Source: Labilithrix sp. (GTDB taxonomy: Bacteria > Myxococcota_A > Polyangia > Polyangiales > Polyangiaceae). Taken from it: DNA of 64,000 nt. Both the position numbers and the translations under genes were made by a program. The notes under the pieces are model-generated. The model was not told the DNA's origin, searched no databases, and saw only the letters and a list, made by a program, of their open reading frames with translations. This document shows, one piece after another, positions 7,552 through 16,991 of this stretch; within the stretch, counting starts at the first letter, position 1, and the number at the start of each line of letters is the position of its first letter. The DNA is taken from positions 27,383 to 91,382 of the forward strand of contig JAHBWA010000019.1 of assembly GCA_019637195.1 (NCBI GenBank), in the 5' to 3' direction.

Positions 7552-10500
7552 ATGCTCACGACCAAGCTCATCCAGCGTCCCGTCCTGGCGATCGTCCTCT
7601 CGCTCCTGCTCGTGTTCGGCGGAGGCCTCGCGATGCGCTCGCGGCCGGTCTCCCAGTTCCCCGAGGTCTCGCCGCCCCGGGTCATGGTCTCGCTCACGTT
7701 CCCCGGCGCGAGCGCCGACGTCCTCGTCCAGTCGTCGCTCATCACGCTCGAGCGCGCGATCAACGGCGTACCGGGCATGAGCTACATGATCTCCGACGCG
7801 ACGAGCGCGGGCGAGGCGACCATCCAGGTCGTCTTCGACCTGGACGCGGACCCGAACCAGGCGGTCGTCAACGTCAAGAACCGGATCGACCAGGTGATGA
7901 ACCGGCTCCCGGCGCTCGTGCAGCTGGAGGGGGTCGTCGTCAACCGCGTGCAGCCGAGCATGCTCATGTACGTGAACCTCTTCAGCGCGGAGAAGACGGC
8001 GGATCAGAAGTTCCTCTACAACTTCGCGAACGCGAACCTCCTGCCCGAGCTGAGCCGCGTGAGCGGCATCTCGCAGACGCAGATCCTCGGCTCCCGCCAG
8101 TACGCGATGCGGGTCTGGCTGAACCCGGACAAGATGCGCGCGTACAACGTCTCGACCGAGGAGGTCATGAAGGCCATCGGCGAGCAGAGCGTCATCGGGA
8201 GCCCCGGGCGCCTCGGGCAAGCCACGGGGCAGAAGGCGCAGTCGCTCGAGTACGTGCTCGTCTACCAGGGGCGCTACAGCAAGCCGGAGCAGTACGAGGA
8301 CGTGATCCTGCGCGCCAACGAGGACGGGGAGATGCTCCGCCTGAAGGACGTCGCCCGCGTCGAGCTCGGTAGCGAGTTCTTCGACATCTACTCTAACCTC
8401 GACGGGCACCCGTCGGCGGCGATCGTCCTCAAGCAGACCTACGGCAGCAACGCGCGCGACGTCATCGCGGACGTGAAGGCGAAGCTCGAGGAGCTGAAGC
8501 GGACCACCTTCCCCGCGGGTATGGACTACGAGATCAACTACGACGTCTCGAGCTTCCTCGACGCGTCGATCGAGAAGGTCCTCCACACGCTCGCCGAGGC
8601 GTTCGCCCTCGTGGCGCTCGTCGTCTTCGTCTTCCTGGGGGACTGGCGCTCGACGCTCATCCCGATCCTCGCCGTGCCGGTGTCGCTGGTCGGCACGTTC
8701 GTCTTCATGCAGGCGTTCGGGATCAGCATAAACCTCATCACCCTGTTCGCCCTCGTCCTCTCGATCGGGATCGTCGTCGACAACGCGATCGTCGTCGTGG
8801 AGGCGGTCCACGTGAAGCTCCGGGAGGGGCGCTCGCCGTACCGCGCCGTCAAGGAGGTCCTCGGCGAGATCAGCGGCGCCATCCTGGCGATCACGCTCAT
8901 GATGACGGCGGTCTTCGTCCCCGTCGCCTTCATGAGCGGTCCGGTCGGGATCTTCTACCGGCAGTTCTCGATCACGATGGCCGCGTCGATCGTCCTCTCG
9001 GGCGTGGTCGCCCTCACGCTCACGCCCGTCCTCTGCGCGATGCTCCTCCGGAGCACCCACGGGGCGAAGCGGCGCGGCCCCGTCGGGGTCTTGCTCGACG
9101 CGTTCGATCGCGCGTTCGATCGCGGCACGGGCGCGTACAGCCGCGCGCTCGCGCGCATCGTCGACCGGCGCGTGGTCACCTTCGTCATGCTGCTGTTCTT
9201 CTCGGCCGGCGCGCTCGAGCTGAGCAGAGTCGTGCCCGCCGGCTTCGTGCCGAACGAGGACCAAGGGATGATCTACGCGATCGTCCAGACCCCGCCGGGT
9301 ACGACGCTCGAGCGGACGAACGACGTCGCGCGCGCGCTTCAGGACCTCGCGAAGGAGGTGGACGGCGTCGGCTCCGTCTCGTCGCTCGCCGGCTACGAGA
9401 TCCTCACCGAGGGGCGCGGCTCCAACGCCGGCACGTGCCTCATCAACTTGAAGGGTTGGTCCGAGCGGACGCGCTCGGTGACCTCGATCATCGAGGAGCT
9501 GGAGGTGAAGGCGAAGGACCTCGGCGCCGTGGTCGAGTTCTTCGAGCCGCCGGCCGTGCCCGGGTACGGCGCGGCGAGCGGCTTCTCGTTGCGCCTCTTG
9601 GACAAGAACAACGAGACCGACTACCAGGCGTTCGATCGCGTCAACAAGGAGCTCATGGACCGCCTGCGCGCCCGGAAGGAGCTCACGGGCCTCTTCACCT
9701 TCTTCGCCGCGGACTATCCCCAGTACGAGGTCGTCATCGACAACGAGCTCGCGATGCAGAAGGGCGTGTCCATCAAGACCGCGATGGACAACCTCGACAT
9801 CCTCGTCGGGAGCACCTACGAGCAGGGCTTCATCCGGTTCGGCAATTTCTTCAAGGTCTACGCGCAGGCGGCGCCGGAGTACCGCCGCTTCCCGTCCGAC
9901 GTCCTCTCGTTGTACGTGAAGAGCGAGCGCGGCGAGATGGTCCCCTACTCGGCCTTCACGAAGCTCGTGAAGACGCAGGGACCGAACGAGATCACGCGCT
10001 ACGACATGTACAACTCCGCCGCCATACGCGGGGGACCTGCGAAGGGATACACGAGCGGCGACGCCATCCGAGCCGTCCGCGAGGTCGCCGCCGAGACGCT
10101 CCCGCGCGGCTACGACATCGCGTGGGAGGGGCTCTCCTTCGACGAGGCGAAGCGCGGCAACGAGGCCGTGCTCGTCTTCATCGTCGTCCTCGCGTTCGTC
10201 TACATGGTGCTCGCCGGGCAGTACGAGAGCTTCCTCCTCCCGCTCTCCGTCATCCTCTCGCTGCCCGCCGGCGTCTTCGGGGCGCTGCTCTTGCTCCGGC
10301 TCCTCGGGCTGGCGAACGACATCTACGCGCAGGTCGGGCTCGTCATGCTCGTGGGGCTCCTCGGCAAGAACGCCGTCCTCATCGTCGAGCTCGCCGTGCA
10401 GCGGCACCGGCGAGGCGCGACGATCGTCGCGGCGGCCGTCGAAGGGGCGAGGGCGCGTCTCCGGCCCATCCTGATGACGTCGTTCGCCTTCATCGCGGGC

Positions 10501-10713
10501 TTGGTCCCGCTGGTGATCGCGACGGGGCCCGGCGCCGTCGGCAACCGCACGATCGGAGCCTCCGCGCTCGGCGGGATGCTCTTCGGCACCGTGTTCGGCG
10601 TGATCGTCGTGCCCGGTCTCTACGTCGTCTTCGCGACGCTCGCCGGCGGTCGAAAGCTCGTCCGCGACGAGGAGGACGAGCCCCTGAGCGAGGATCTGGC
10701 CCGCCATGTCTGA
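7552..10713 (+). CDS. RND multidrug-type efflux pump (HAE1 family)
   Basis: 1053 residues, the usual AcrB/MexB length. It begins with helix 1 and the SQFPEVSPPRV segment. Two periplasmic porter/docking halves follow (VPGMSYMIS, YEILTEGRG), with the RND helices around VFVFLGDWRSTLIP and FALVLSIGIVVDNAIVVVEA. The C-terminal half has FVYMVLAGQYESFLLPL and GLLGKNAVLIVELA. The relay lysine (GKNAV) and the first relay aspartate (VDNAI) are present, but the second aspartate of the VDD pair is Asn. The gene lies 65 bases after the adaptor and overlaps the outer-membrane factor by 8 bases. It uses the proton gradient to expel compounds through the tripartite complex. Confidence 0.95.
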   Translation: MLTTKLIQRPVLAIVLSLLLVFGGGLAMRSRPVSQFPEVSPPRVMVSLTFPGASADVLVQSSLITLERAINGVPGMSYMISDATSAGEATIQVVFDLDADPNQAVVNVKNRIDQVMNRLPALVQLEGVVVNRVQPSMLMYVNLFSAEKTADQKFLYNFANANLLPELSRVSGISQTQILGSRQYAMRVWLNPDKMRAYNVSTEEVMKAIGEQSVIGSPGRLGQATGQKAQSLEYVLVYQGRYSKPEQYEDVILRANEDGEMLRLKDVARVELGSEFFDIYSNLDGHPSAAIVLKQTYGSNARDVIADVKAKLEELKRTTFPAGMDYEINYDVSSFLDASIEKVLHTLAEAFALVALVVFVFLGDWRSTLIPILAVPVSLVGTFVFMQAFGISINLITLFALVLSIGIVVDNAIVVVEAVHVKLREGRSPYRAVKEVLGEISGAILAITLMMTAVFVPVAFMSGPVGIFYRQFSITMAASIVLSGVVALTLTPVLCAMLLRSTHGAKRRGPVGVLLDAFDRAFDRGTGAYSRALARIVDRRVVTFVMLLFFSAGALELSRVVPAGFVPNEDQGMIYAIVQTPPGTTLERTNDVARALQDLAKEVDGVGSVSSLAGYEILTEGRGSNAGTCLINLKGWSERTRSVTSIIEELEVKAKDLGAVVEFFEPPAVPGYGAASGFSLRLLDKNNETDYQAFDRVNKELMDRLRARKELTGLFTFFAADYPQYEVVIDNELAMQKGVSIKTAMDNLDILVGSTYEQGFIRFGNFFKVYAQAAPEYRRFPSDVLSLYVKSERGEMVPYSAFTKLVKTQGPNEITRYDMYNSAAIRGGPAKGYTSGDAIRAVREVAAETLPRGYDIAWEGLSFDEAKRGNEAVLVFIVVLAFVYMVLAGQYESFLLPLSVILSLPAGVFGALLLLRLLGLANDIYAQVGLVMLVGLLGKNAVLIVELAVQRHRRGATIVAAAVEGARARLRPILMTSFAFIAGLVPLVIATGPGAVGNRTIGASALGGMLFGTVFGVIVVPGLYVVFATLAGGRKLVRDEEDEPLSEDLARHV

Positions 10714-12217
10714 GCATCGAAGGGGCCTCCGCCCGCTCCTCGTGGGCGCGCTCGCGGCGATCCTCTCCGCCGGCGTGACCGGGTGCGCGCCGTCGCTGGA
10801 GGGGAACGAGCCGAAGGAGGCGAACAAGACGACGCCCGCGCGCTTCGGCGGCGGCGCCGCCGCGGACGGAGAGGCCGGGACGCCGACGGCCACGAGCGCG
10901 GCGCAGAAGACCTGGGGCGAGCTGTTCACGAGCCCCGAGCTGCGCGCGCTCATCGCCGCGGCCCTGGCGAACAACCGTGAGCTCAACGTCCAGCTCCAGG
11001 AGATCATCGTCGCTCGAAACGAGGCGTCGGCTCGCCGGGGCGAGGTGCTCCCGCGCGTCGGCGCGGGCGCCCGCGCGGGCGTCGAGAAGGTCGGCGAGCG
11101 CACGAGCCAGGGCGCCAGCGACGCGGCGACGGGGCTCCCGAAGAACCTCGGAGACTTCTCCTTCGGCCTCAACGCGTCGTGGGAGGTCGACGTCTGGAAG
11201 AAGCTGCGGAGCGCGGCGAAGGCAGCAGGGCTCCGCTACCTCGCCACCGTCGAAGCGAGGAACTTCATGGTCACCCAGGTCGTCGCCGAGATCGCCCGCT
11301 CGTACTACGAGCTGCTCGCCCTCGACGCGCAGATCGACATCCTGACGCGGAACGTCGCCCTCCAGACGCGCGCCCTCGAGGTCGTGAAGCTCGAGAAGCT
11401 GGCGGCCCGCGTGACCGAGCTCGCGGTGCAGCGCTTCGAGGCGGAGGTGCTGAAGAACGAGAGCCGGCTCTACGATCTCGAGCAGGAGCGCGTCCAGACG
11501 GAGAACCGGATCAACTTCCTCGTCGGGCGCTATCCACGACCCGTTCGTCGCAGCGCCGCGGCCTTCGCGATGCCCCCTCCGGAGGGGCTCCGCGCCGGGC
11601 TCCCGTCGCAGCTGCTCGAGAACCGGCCCGACGTCCGCGCGGCGGAGCTCGAGCTCGAGGCCTCGAAGCTCGACGTGAAGGCGGCGAAGGCGGCCTTCTA
11701 CCCCGCGCTCAGCATCGACGCGGGCGCGGGCTACCGCTCGTTCAACGCCGCTCACCTCCTGACGACGCCGGAGTCGCTCGCCTATGGGGTCGCGGGCAAC
11801 CTCACGGCGCCGCTCCTGAACCGCGCGGCGATCACCGCGCAGTACCGATCCGCCAACGCGAGGCAGATCCAGGCCGTGCTCCGCTACGAGATGACGCTGC
11901 TCCAGGCGTTCACCGACGTCACGAACCAGCTCGCGCGCCTCGAGAACCTGCGCGAGAGCTACGCGCGGCAGTCGAGGCAGGTCGCGACGCTCGGACAGGC
12001 GGTCGAGGTCTCGGGCATCCTCTTCCAGTCCGCGCGTGCAGACTACATGGAGGTGCTCCTGACCCGCCGTGACTCGCTCGAGGCCGAGATGGACCTCGTC
12101 GAGACGAAGCGGCGCCGGCTCCAGGCGGTGGTCGATCTCTACCAGGCCCTCGGCGGGGGCTGGCGCGGGGGAGCCGAGCCCGACGCCGCCTCGGGGGCAC
12201 GAGGAGCTCCCCCGTGA
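10706..12217 (+). CDS. Outer-membrane factor lipoprotein of the RND system (NodT/OprM family)
   Basis: 503 residues with lipoprotein signal ending GVTGCAPS. Two internally repeated OEP domains each end in long coiled-coil helices (LNVQLQEIIVARNEASARRGE; LRYEMTLLQAFTDVTNQLARL). LLENRPDVRAAELELEASKLDVKAAKAAFYP is the typical mid-protein signature, shown here in part as LENRPDVRAAE. It trimerises into the TolC-like exit duct. The start overlaps the pump's last codons, indicating coupling. It is convergent with the RCC1 gene at 12222, and a TGACCGGTCA palindrome spans both stop codons. Confidence 0.94.
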   Translation: MSEHRRGLRPLLVGALAAILSAGVTGCAPSLEGNEPKEANKTTPARFGGGAAADGEAGTPTATSAAQKTWGELFTSPELRALIAAALANNRELNVQLQEIIVARNEASARRGEVLPRVGAGARAGVEKVGERTSQGASDAATGLPKNLGDFSFGLNASWEVDVWKKLRSAAKAAGLRYLATVEARNFMVTQVVAEIARSYYELLALDAQIDILTRNVALQTRALEVVKLEKLAARVTELAVQRFEAEVLKNESRLYDLEQERVQTENRINFLVGRYPRPVRRSAAAFAMPPPEGLRAGLPSQLLENRPDVRAAELELEASKLDVKAAKAAFYPALSIDAGAGYRSFNAAHLLTTPESLAYGVAGNLTAPLLNRAAITAQYRSANARQIQAVLRYEMTLLQAFTDVTNQLARLENLRESYARQSRQVATLGQAVEVSGILFQSARADYMEVLLTRRDSLEAEMDLVETKRRRLQAVVDLYQALGGGWRGGAEPDAASGARGAPP

Positions 12218-12221
12218 CCGG

Positions 12222-13478
12222 TCAGAGCTTGAGCTCGACGGATCCCGCCGAGCTCGCGAGGTGGCTCGAGGCGACCCCGAGCTGGCCCGCGTGGTTGGAG
12301 CCCCAGCATCGGAGCGAGCCGGCGGAGCTGAGCGCGCACCAGGGCTCGAGGCGCACCGCGTCGCTCACGCGCGGCATCTCGTCGAAGTGGTAGACGCCGG
12401 CGATGACGGCGAGGCACCGGACCTTGCCGTTCGTGAACAGCAAGCAGTTGCCGGCGACGTCCTCGACGTCGGACATCAATCGCCCCGGCTCATCGGGCGC
12501 CGGGTCGAGGACCCTCGCGGGGTTATACGACGGCATGTTCCCCAACCCCACCCCCCAGAACCACAGCGTCTTGTCCTCCGCGAGGGCGAAGGTGAACGTG
12601 TTCGCCTGGACCTTCTTGATGCCGCTCAGCCCCTCGACGCGCGTCGGGCTCGTGATCGCGTTGAACAGCATCCCGTTCCCCGTCAGCGAGCCCGTGCCCC
12701 AGCACCATACCTCGCCGTTCTTCACGGCGCAGGTGACGTTGGCGCCGGTCGAGACCTGATCCGCGGTGAAGTCGGGGATCGCTCGTGGCACCTGCTGGGC
12801 CACGCCTCCCGACGTGCCCATTCCGAGGACGCCGCTCGGGTTCTCTCCCCAGCACGCGACGCGCCCGTCGGTCAGCACCGCGCAGGAGTGACTCGGGCCC
12901 ACGGAGACGTCGGCGACGCCGGTGAGGAGCGGCTCGGCGGGGACGCTCGCCGTCGTGGCGCTCGAGCCGTAGGTCCCGCCCCAGCACTTCAGATCGTCGT
13001 CGGCCGTGACGCCGCAGATCGTGGGCCTGGCAGGGCCGGCGGTTCGAATCACCTTGAAGGTGTGCGCGTCCGGCGCGTCGATCGGGAACGCCTTGAACGT
13101 CGTCCCCATCGCGACGGGCGGCGTGACGTCCCCCCGACCGAGCTGGCCGGTGTTGTTGAGGCCCCAGCACTCGACCGTCGTCCCGGTCGAGCGCTGCACG
13201 CGCGCGCAGAAGGTGCCGCCCTGTGCCCAGACGTCCAGGACGACGGGCGCGCCGGCGTCGCCGCCGCCGTCCCACGTGATCCGCCGGTCGGGCGCGGCGT
13301 CGGACGCGTCGCCGGCGTCCGCCTCGGCGCTGCCCGCGTCACCGCGGGGCGCTCCGGAGTCTCGATCGTCGGCAGGCGGCGCGGCGTCGGCCGGCGCGTC
13401 CGGATCGCTGCCGCACGCGGCGAGGAGCCGGACGAGGACGCATGCCGCCGAGAACGTCGTCAGGTGAAGCTTGCTCAT
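12222..13478 (-). CDS. RCC1-repeat propeller lipoprotein (end of cluster A)
   Basis: 418 residues. Signal and lipobox VRLLAACGS, then a Asp/Ala/Pro-rich linker to about residue 60. Seven RCC1-like blades follow, with markers CWGLNNTGQLGRG, CWGGTYGSS, CWGENPSGVLGMG, CWGTGSLTGNG, FWGVGLGNM, one degenerate and CWGSNHAGQLG. Seven blades predict one complete propeller. The start ATG is at 13476-13478 (complement). It lies 59 bases after the IgGFc-like gene and is the last gene of cluster A. RCC1 propellers bind proteins; the lipid anchor places this one in the envelope. Its partner is unknown. Confidence 0.85.
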   Translation of the reverse strand: MSKLHLTTFSAACVLVRLLAACGSDPDAPADAAPPADDRDSGAPRGDAGSAEADAGDASDAAPDRRITWDGGGDAGAPVVLDVWAQGGTFCARVQRSTGTTVECWGLNNTGQLGRGDVTPPVAMGTTFKAFPIDAPDAHTFKVIRTAGPARPTICGVTADDDLKCWGGTYGSSATTASVPAEPLLTGVADVSVGPSHSCAVLTDGRVACWGENPSGVLGMGTSGGVAQQVPRAIPDFTADQVSTGANVTCAVKNGEVWCWGTGSLTGNGMLFNAITSPTRVEGLSGIKKVQANTFTFALAEDKTLWFWGVGLGNMPSYNPARVLDPAPDEPGRLMSDVEDVAGNCLLFTNGKVRCLAVIAGVYHFDEMPRVSDAVRLEPWCALSSAGSLRCWGSNHAGQLGVASSHLASSAGSVELKL

Positions 13479-13537
13479 GGTGTGACACTCGCTGAGGGAC
13501 GCAGTCCGCTGCGCCGTTCGAAGAATGGATGCGTCGA

Positions 13538-15439
13538 CTATCGTGGGACCGAGATGGGCGCGTCCGAGATCGCGCGGAGCCCCGCGCCGCCCGGGTAGGC
13601 GTAGCTGGCGGCGAGATCGAGCCCCCAGACGGTGAGCCCGAAGGGCTCCTTGCTGCGGATCTCGTGTCGCCCGTTGTTGCAGGTGCCCGCGGCGAACTGC
13701 TGAGGCTCGCCTCTGCGCACGAGGGTGACGCGGGCGTACTGGAAGCGCCCCTCCGCGTCGATCGGCCTCCAGTCGGTGATCGTCCCCGCGCAGTCGAGGA
13801 CGACGTCCTCGAAGCCGGCCCCGCGGTCCTGACGAACGACGACCAGCGTCGTGTAGCCGTAGGTCACGTCCGTGAAGAACGTGTACGCGTCGAGGTACTG
13901 CCGTGCGGGGACCACGTTGACGAACTCGGGGTCTCCGATCTGTCCGCCGAGCGGGCCCGCGCCGTCGCCGTAGCTCAGGCTCGACATGTAGCTGGCCAAG
14001 TAGAACGGGTGGTGTTCGTCCTGGCTCTTGACGACGAAGGGCTCGGCTGTCCAGAACGTCACCGCCTCGCCTTGCGACAGAGCGATGGGGGCGCCTGGGG
14101 GACGCCTGGGCTGATACTCCAGCGCCGTCCCGTCGGCCGCGCCGATGAGGCGCCACGGGGCGGACTCTTGCGCCGCCGTCTCGGCGCTGCCGAGGCGCAG
14201 GCGCTTGCGGTCCTCGTAGCGAACGCCGGCGTACTCGGTGCCCCACGCTCGGATCGGGGGGATCTGTTGCTGAGTGACGTCGCAACAGCAGGTACCGAAC
14301 GTGGTGGGGAAGACCGAGCAGTTCGAGCCGCCGAAGACCGCGATGGGCTTGTCGGACTCGATCGGGGCTCCCGCGAGCTTGTTGTGCGCCGCGAACTGGA
14401 GGACCTCGCCCTTCGCGAGCTTGAAGATCTGCGAGCGCTCGTCGCTGCTCGGAGAGCCCCCGGGGAGCTTGGCGAGGTCGTGACGGATCCGAACTTCGGT
14501 GTCGTCGTTCGCGGCGACGATCTGGAGCGTCGGCTCTTGCGGCGACGTCCCGCGATCGTCCGGATCCCACCCGTCCACGGCGAGATACTTCGTGTCCCAC
14601 GAGCTGGTCGGCAAGAGGACGGTGGCCGCGGGGATGTAGCTCTCGGCGCCGCCGTAGGGGAAGATCGAGTATGCGCTGACCGGCAGGTCCGTGGCGATGT
14701 GGAACGCCGCGCCGAAGCCCGAGCGGAGAGGGATCGTGGCCTCCTCCGACTCCAGCGCTGCGGGCAGCGGACAGCTGACGTGGTCCCGGACGGAAGGCGG
14801 CGGAACGAGGTTCTGGTACAAGAAGACGATGGCGACCTCTCCCGGGGGGAGAGGGCCGTCGAGGATCTCGTAGTCGACCTCGCCTCCGGTCACGCGAGGG
14901 ATGGCGATGCTCCGCGAGAGGTCGAGCGCCTCCCCCTTGTGCTCGACCCGAACGTTCACGGGGAGGCTCCACGTGTTCGCGATGAACGCGGCGAAGCAAG
15001 AGCCGCGGTGGTCTTCCCTCACGCTGCCGGCCGATGAGCGCAGCGTGGCGACGGCGGGGGTCGCCCAGAAGGAGCAGCCGATCGTCCCCTCGTTGCTCTC
15101 GGCGCTCGCGCACGCTGGGACGCACGCGCCGTCCGCGCACCCCGCGTCGGGCGGGCACTTGCGAATGACATCGCCGGTGCAGCCGCTCAGGACCGAGTGC
15201 AGGTCGCGAGAGCAGGTCGCGGTCTCGCACGCGGTGCTCTGCGCATCGGCTTCGCCGAATGTGCCGGTGTTCGGCGGCTCGACGAAGGATGGGCGATCCG
15301 TCGTCCCGCAGGCGACCATCACGCTCGCTCCGCAGGCGATCGCGAGGCCGCACGAGACGATCGAGCGTCGCGTGAGCCATCCGCTCGCGGTGGTGGAGGC
15401 GGCTCGGCCGAAAGACTCGCTGGTACGACGCGCTCTCAT
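13538..15439 (-). CDS. IgGFc-binding-like surface lipoprotein, intact copy
   Basis: 633 residues. The start MRARRTSESF is preceded by GAGG; the signal has a twin-arginine-like TRRSIVS and lipobox VMVACG. A short Cys-rich stretch (residues ~45-90) precedes the long IgGFc-binding N-terminal-type domain. Its hallmarks are DLPVSAYSIFPYGG, AATVLLPTSSW, LQIVAANDDTEVRIR, FGGSNCSVFP and TCCCDVTQQQIPP, near the C-terminus GLTVWGLDL. This large family is common in myxobacteria; the name comes from a mammalian mucin-like protein and does not imply antibody binding. A frameshifted relative sits at 36509-37444. A role in adhesion or in the cell-surface layer is inference. Confidence 0.88.
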   Translation of the reverse strand: MRARRTSESFGRAASTTASGWLTRRSIVSCGLAIACGASVMVACGTTDRPSFVEPPNTGTFGEADAQSTACETATCSRDLHSVLSGCTGDVIRKCPPDAGCADGACVPACASAESNEGTIGCSFWATPAVATLRSSAGSVREDHRGSCFAAFIANTWSLPVNVRVEHKGEALDLSRSIAIPRVTGGEVDYEILDGPLPPGEVAIVFLYQNLVPPPSVRDHVSCPLPAALESEEATIPLRSGFGAAFHIATDLPVSAYSIFPYGGAESYIPAATVLLPTSSWDTKYLAVDGWDPDDRGTSPQEPTLQIVAANDDTEVRIRHDLAKLPGGSPSSDERSQIFKLAKGEVLQFAAHNKLAGAPIESDKPIAVFGGSNCSVFPTTFGTCCCDVTQQQIPPIRAWGTEYAGVRYEDRKRLRLGSAETAAQESAPWRLIGAADGTALEYQPRRPPGAPIALSQGEAVTFWTAEPFVVKSQDEHHPFYLASYMSSLSYGDGAGPLGGQIGDPEFVNVVPARQYLDAYTFFTDVTYGYTTLVVVRQDRGAGFEDVVLDCAGTITDWRPIDAEGRFQYARVTLVRRGEPQQFAAGTCNNGRHEIRSKEPFGLTVWGLDLAASYAYPGGAGLRAISDAPISVPR

Positions 15440-15539
15440 GTGTACATCCTCGAAAGTGAGCTCGATGCTCGCGTCCCCGCTACACGCGCGGTGGTCCGTC
15501 CGCGGCGCGCGTAGGGTCGCGCGCTCCATCGCTGGCGGC

Positions 15540-16991
15540 TCAGAAGACGACCCTCTCCGGCCGGTAGTGCGAGGCGTCGTCCTTCGTGCCGACCCCGAGC
15601 TGCCCCGCGGAGTTGTCACCCCAGCACTGCACGGAGCCGTCCTCGAGGAGGGCACACGTGGTTTGGTCCATCGTCGCGATCTGAACGACGCGAGCGTCCG
15701 TCGCCCCCTTCGTCTCGAGCTCGAGCCCCGCGACGAGGACCGGGATGAGCGTGAGCTCGGCGTCGCCGCTGCCGAGCTGTCCGCGCGTGTTGTCACCCCA
15801 GCAGTACGCGCGGCCTCGCTGGTCGACGGCGCAGGTCGTGAGGTTGCTCGCGGCCATCTCTCGGATCGCCTCCGCGCCCATCAGCGAGACGGGGGACGGG
15901 GAGAAGACGTCGATCCTCGAGCTGTTACCGACCGCGCCGGTCGCGTTCCGTCCCCAGCACCACACGCTGCCCTGCGCGAGCGCGCAGGCGTGGCCCTCCC
16001 CCGCGACGAGCCGCGTGGCGTGGTGAAGGTCGGGGATCTCGCGAGGCTCTTCGTCGGGCGAGAACGAGGTCTCTCGCCCGAGCGCGTCCCGCTGAGCGGA
16101 GTTGAGCTCGTGCCAGTCACCCCCGCCCCAGGAGAGGACGTCGCCGTCGTCACGCAACGCGAATCCGACGCGCCCAGTCCCGGCCCCCGCGACCACGCGG
16201 TGGTAGCGGAGGTTCACCGGGCCGGCGACGCCGATCGGTCTCGGGAGGTACCCGCGGCCGAGTTGCAGGGCGGAGTTGTCACCCCAGCAGTGCATCCCGG
16301 CGCCTTCTCCGTCGGGTCCCAGCTCGCCGGTCGCGCACGCGAACGTCCCGGCCACGTCCACGCGGGTGGCGGGAGGCAGCCCCTGGACCCGCGAGGCGCT
16401 CGTGTGGGCGTCCGCGTCGAAGACGACCCGGTCCGCGCCCCGCCCGAGCTGGCCGGACGTGTTGGCGCCCCAGCACGCGACGGAGCCGTCCGAGCGGCGC
16501 GCGCAGCTCGTCCCGGCGCTGCTTCGCCCGGAGACGCTGATCTGGGTGACGTCCGTGAGGTCCGCGACGGTCACGGGCGTGGCGGAGGACGGGGCGCCCG
16601 AGCCACCGCCGTCCGGAGCGCCCGCGTCGGCGGGCATCGGCGTCTCCGCGCCGAGCTGGCCGCTCGCGTTGCTGCCCCAGCACCGGACCGACTTGTCGGA
16701 GAGGAGCGCGCAGGCGTGCCCTCCGCCGCTCGCCGAGAGCGCGGTGACGCACGGCGAGACCTTGCACGTGACCTCGCCGGAGAAGCTCGGCGAAGGCGCG
16801 CCGCCGTCGACGTCGACGACTCCGCCGTCGACGTCGACGACGCCGCCGTCCGCAGCGGCGCCCGCGTCGTCGATGCTACCGACGGTGACGTCGTTGGTGT
16901 CCGAGCACGCTACCGAGATCGTCCCCGCGGTGAGGAGCGCGAGCAGCGCAGCGCGACGCGCCGCGGGGGAGTTGTGGAGGGTAGAGGTCAC
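15540..16991 (-). CDS. RCC1-repeat propeller lipoprotein (cluster A)
   Basis: 483 residues from a GTG whose GTGA overlaps the stop of the P2 gene (16988-16991), so it is translationally coupled. Lipobox SVACSD is followed by a linker with tandem VVDVDGG units. Seven RCC1 blades follow, from CWGSNASGQLG through CWGANTSGQLGRG, CWGDNSALQLGRG, SWGGGDW, CWGRNATGAVG and CWGDNTRGQLGSG to CWGDNSAGQLGVG. It corresponds in position and architecture to 35124-36512 in cluster B. The two tandem linker units are identical at DNA level (around 16800-16850), suggesting slippage. Confidence 0.88.
   Translation of the reverse strand: MTSTLHNSPAARRAALLALLTAGTISVACSDTNDVTVGSIDDAGAAADGGVVDVDGGVVDVDGGAPSPSFSGEVTCKVSPCVTALSASGGGHACALLSDKSVRCWGSNASGQLGAETPMPADAGAPDGGGSGAPSSATPVTVADLTDVTQISVSGRSSAGTSCARRSDGSVACWGANTSGQLGRGADRVVFDADAHTSASRVQGLPPATRVDVAGTFACATGELGPDGEGAGMHCWGDNSALQLGRGYLPRPIGVAGPVNLRYHRVVAGAGTGRVGFALRDDGDVLSWGGGDWHELNSAQRDALGRETSFSPDEEPREIPDLHHATRLVAGEGHACALAQGSVWCWGRNATGAVGNSSRIDVFSPSPVSLMGAEAIREMAASNLTTCAVDQRGRAYCWGDNTRGQLGSGDAELTLIPVLVAGLELETKGATDARVVQIATMDQTTCALLEDGSVQCWGDNSAGQLGVGTKDDASHYRPERVVF

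Noticed and set aside
6973..11172. Very long open frame on the minus strand (about 1399 codons)
   Set aside because: It mirrors the RND pump on the plus strand; the composition is Arg/Asp/Glu/His-rich as expected of a GC-rich antisense shadow, with no domain motif.
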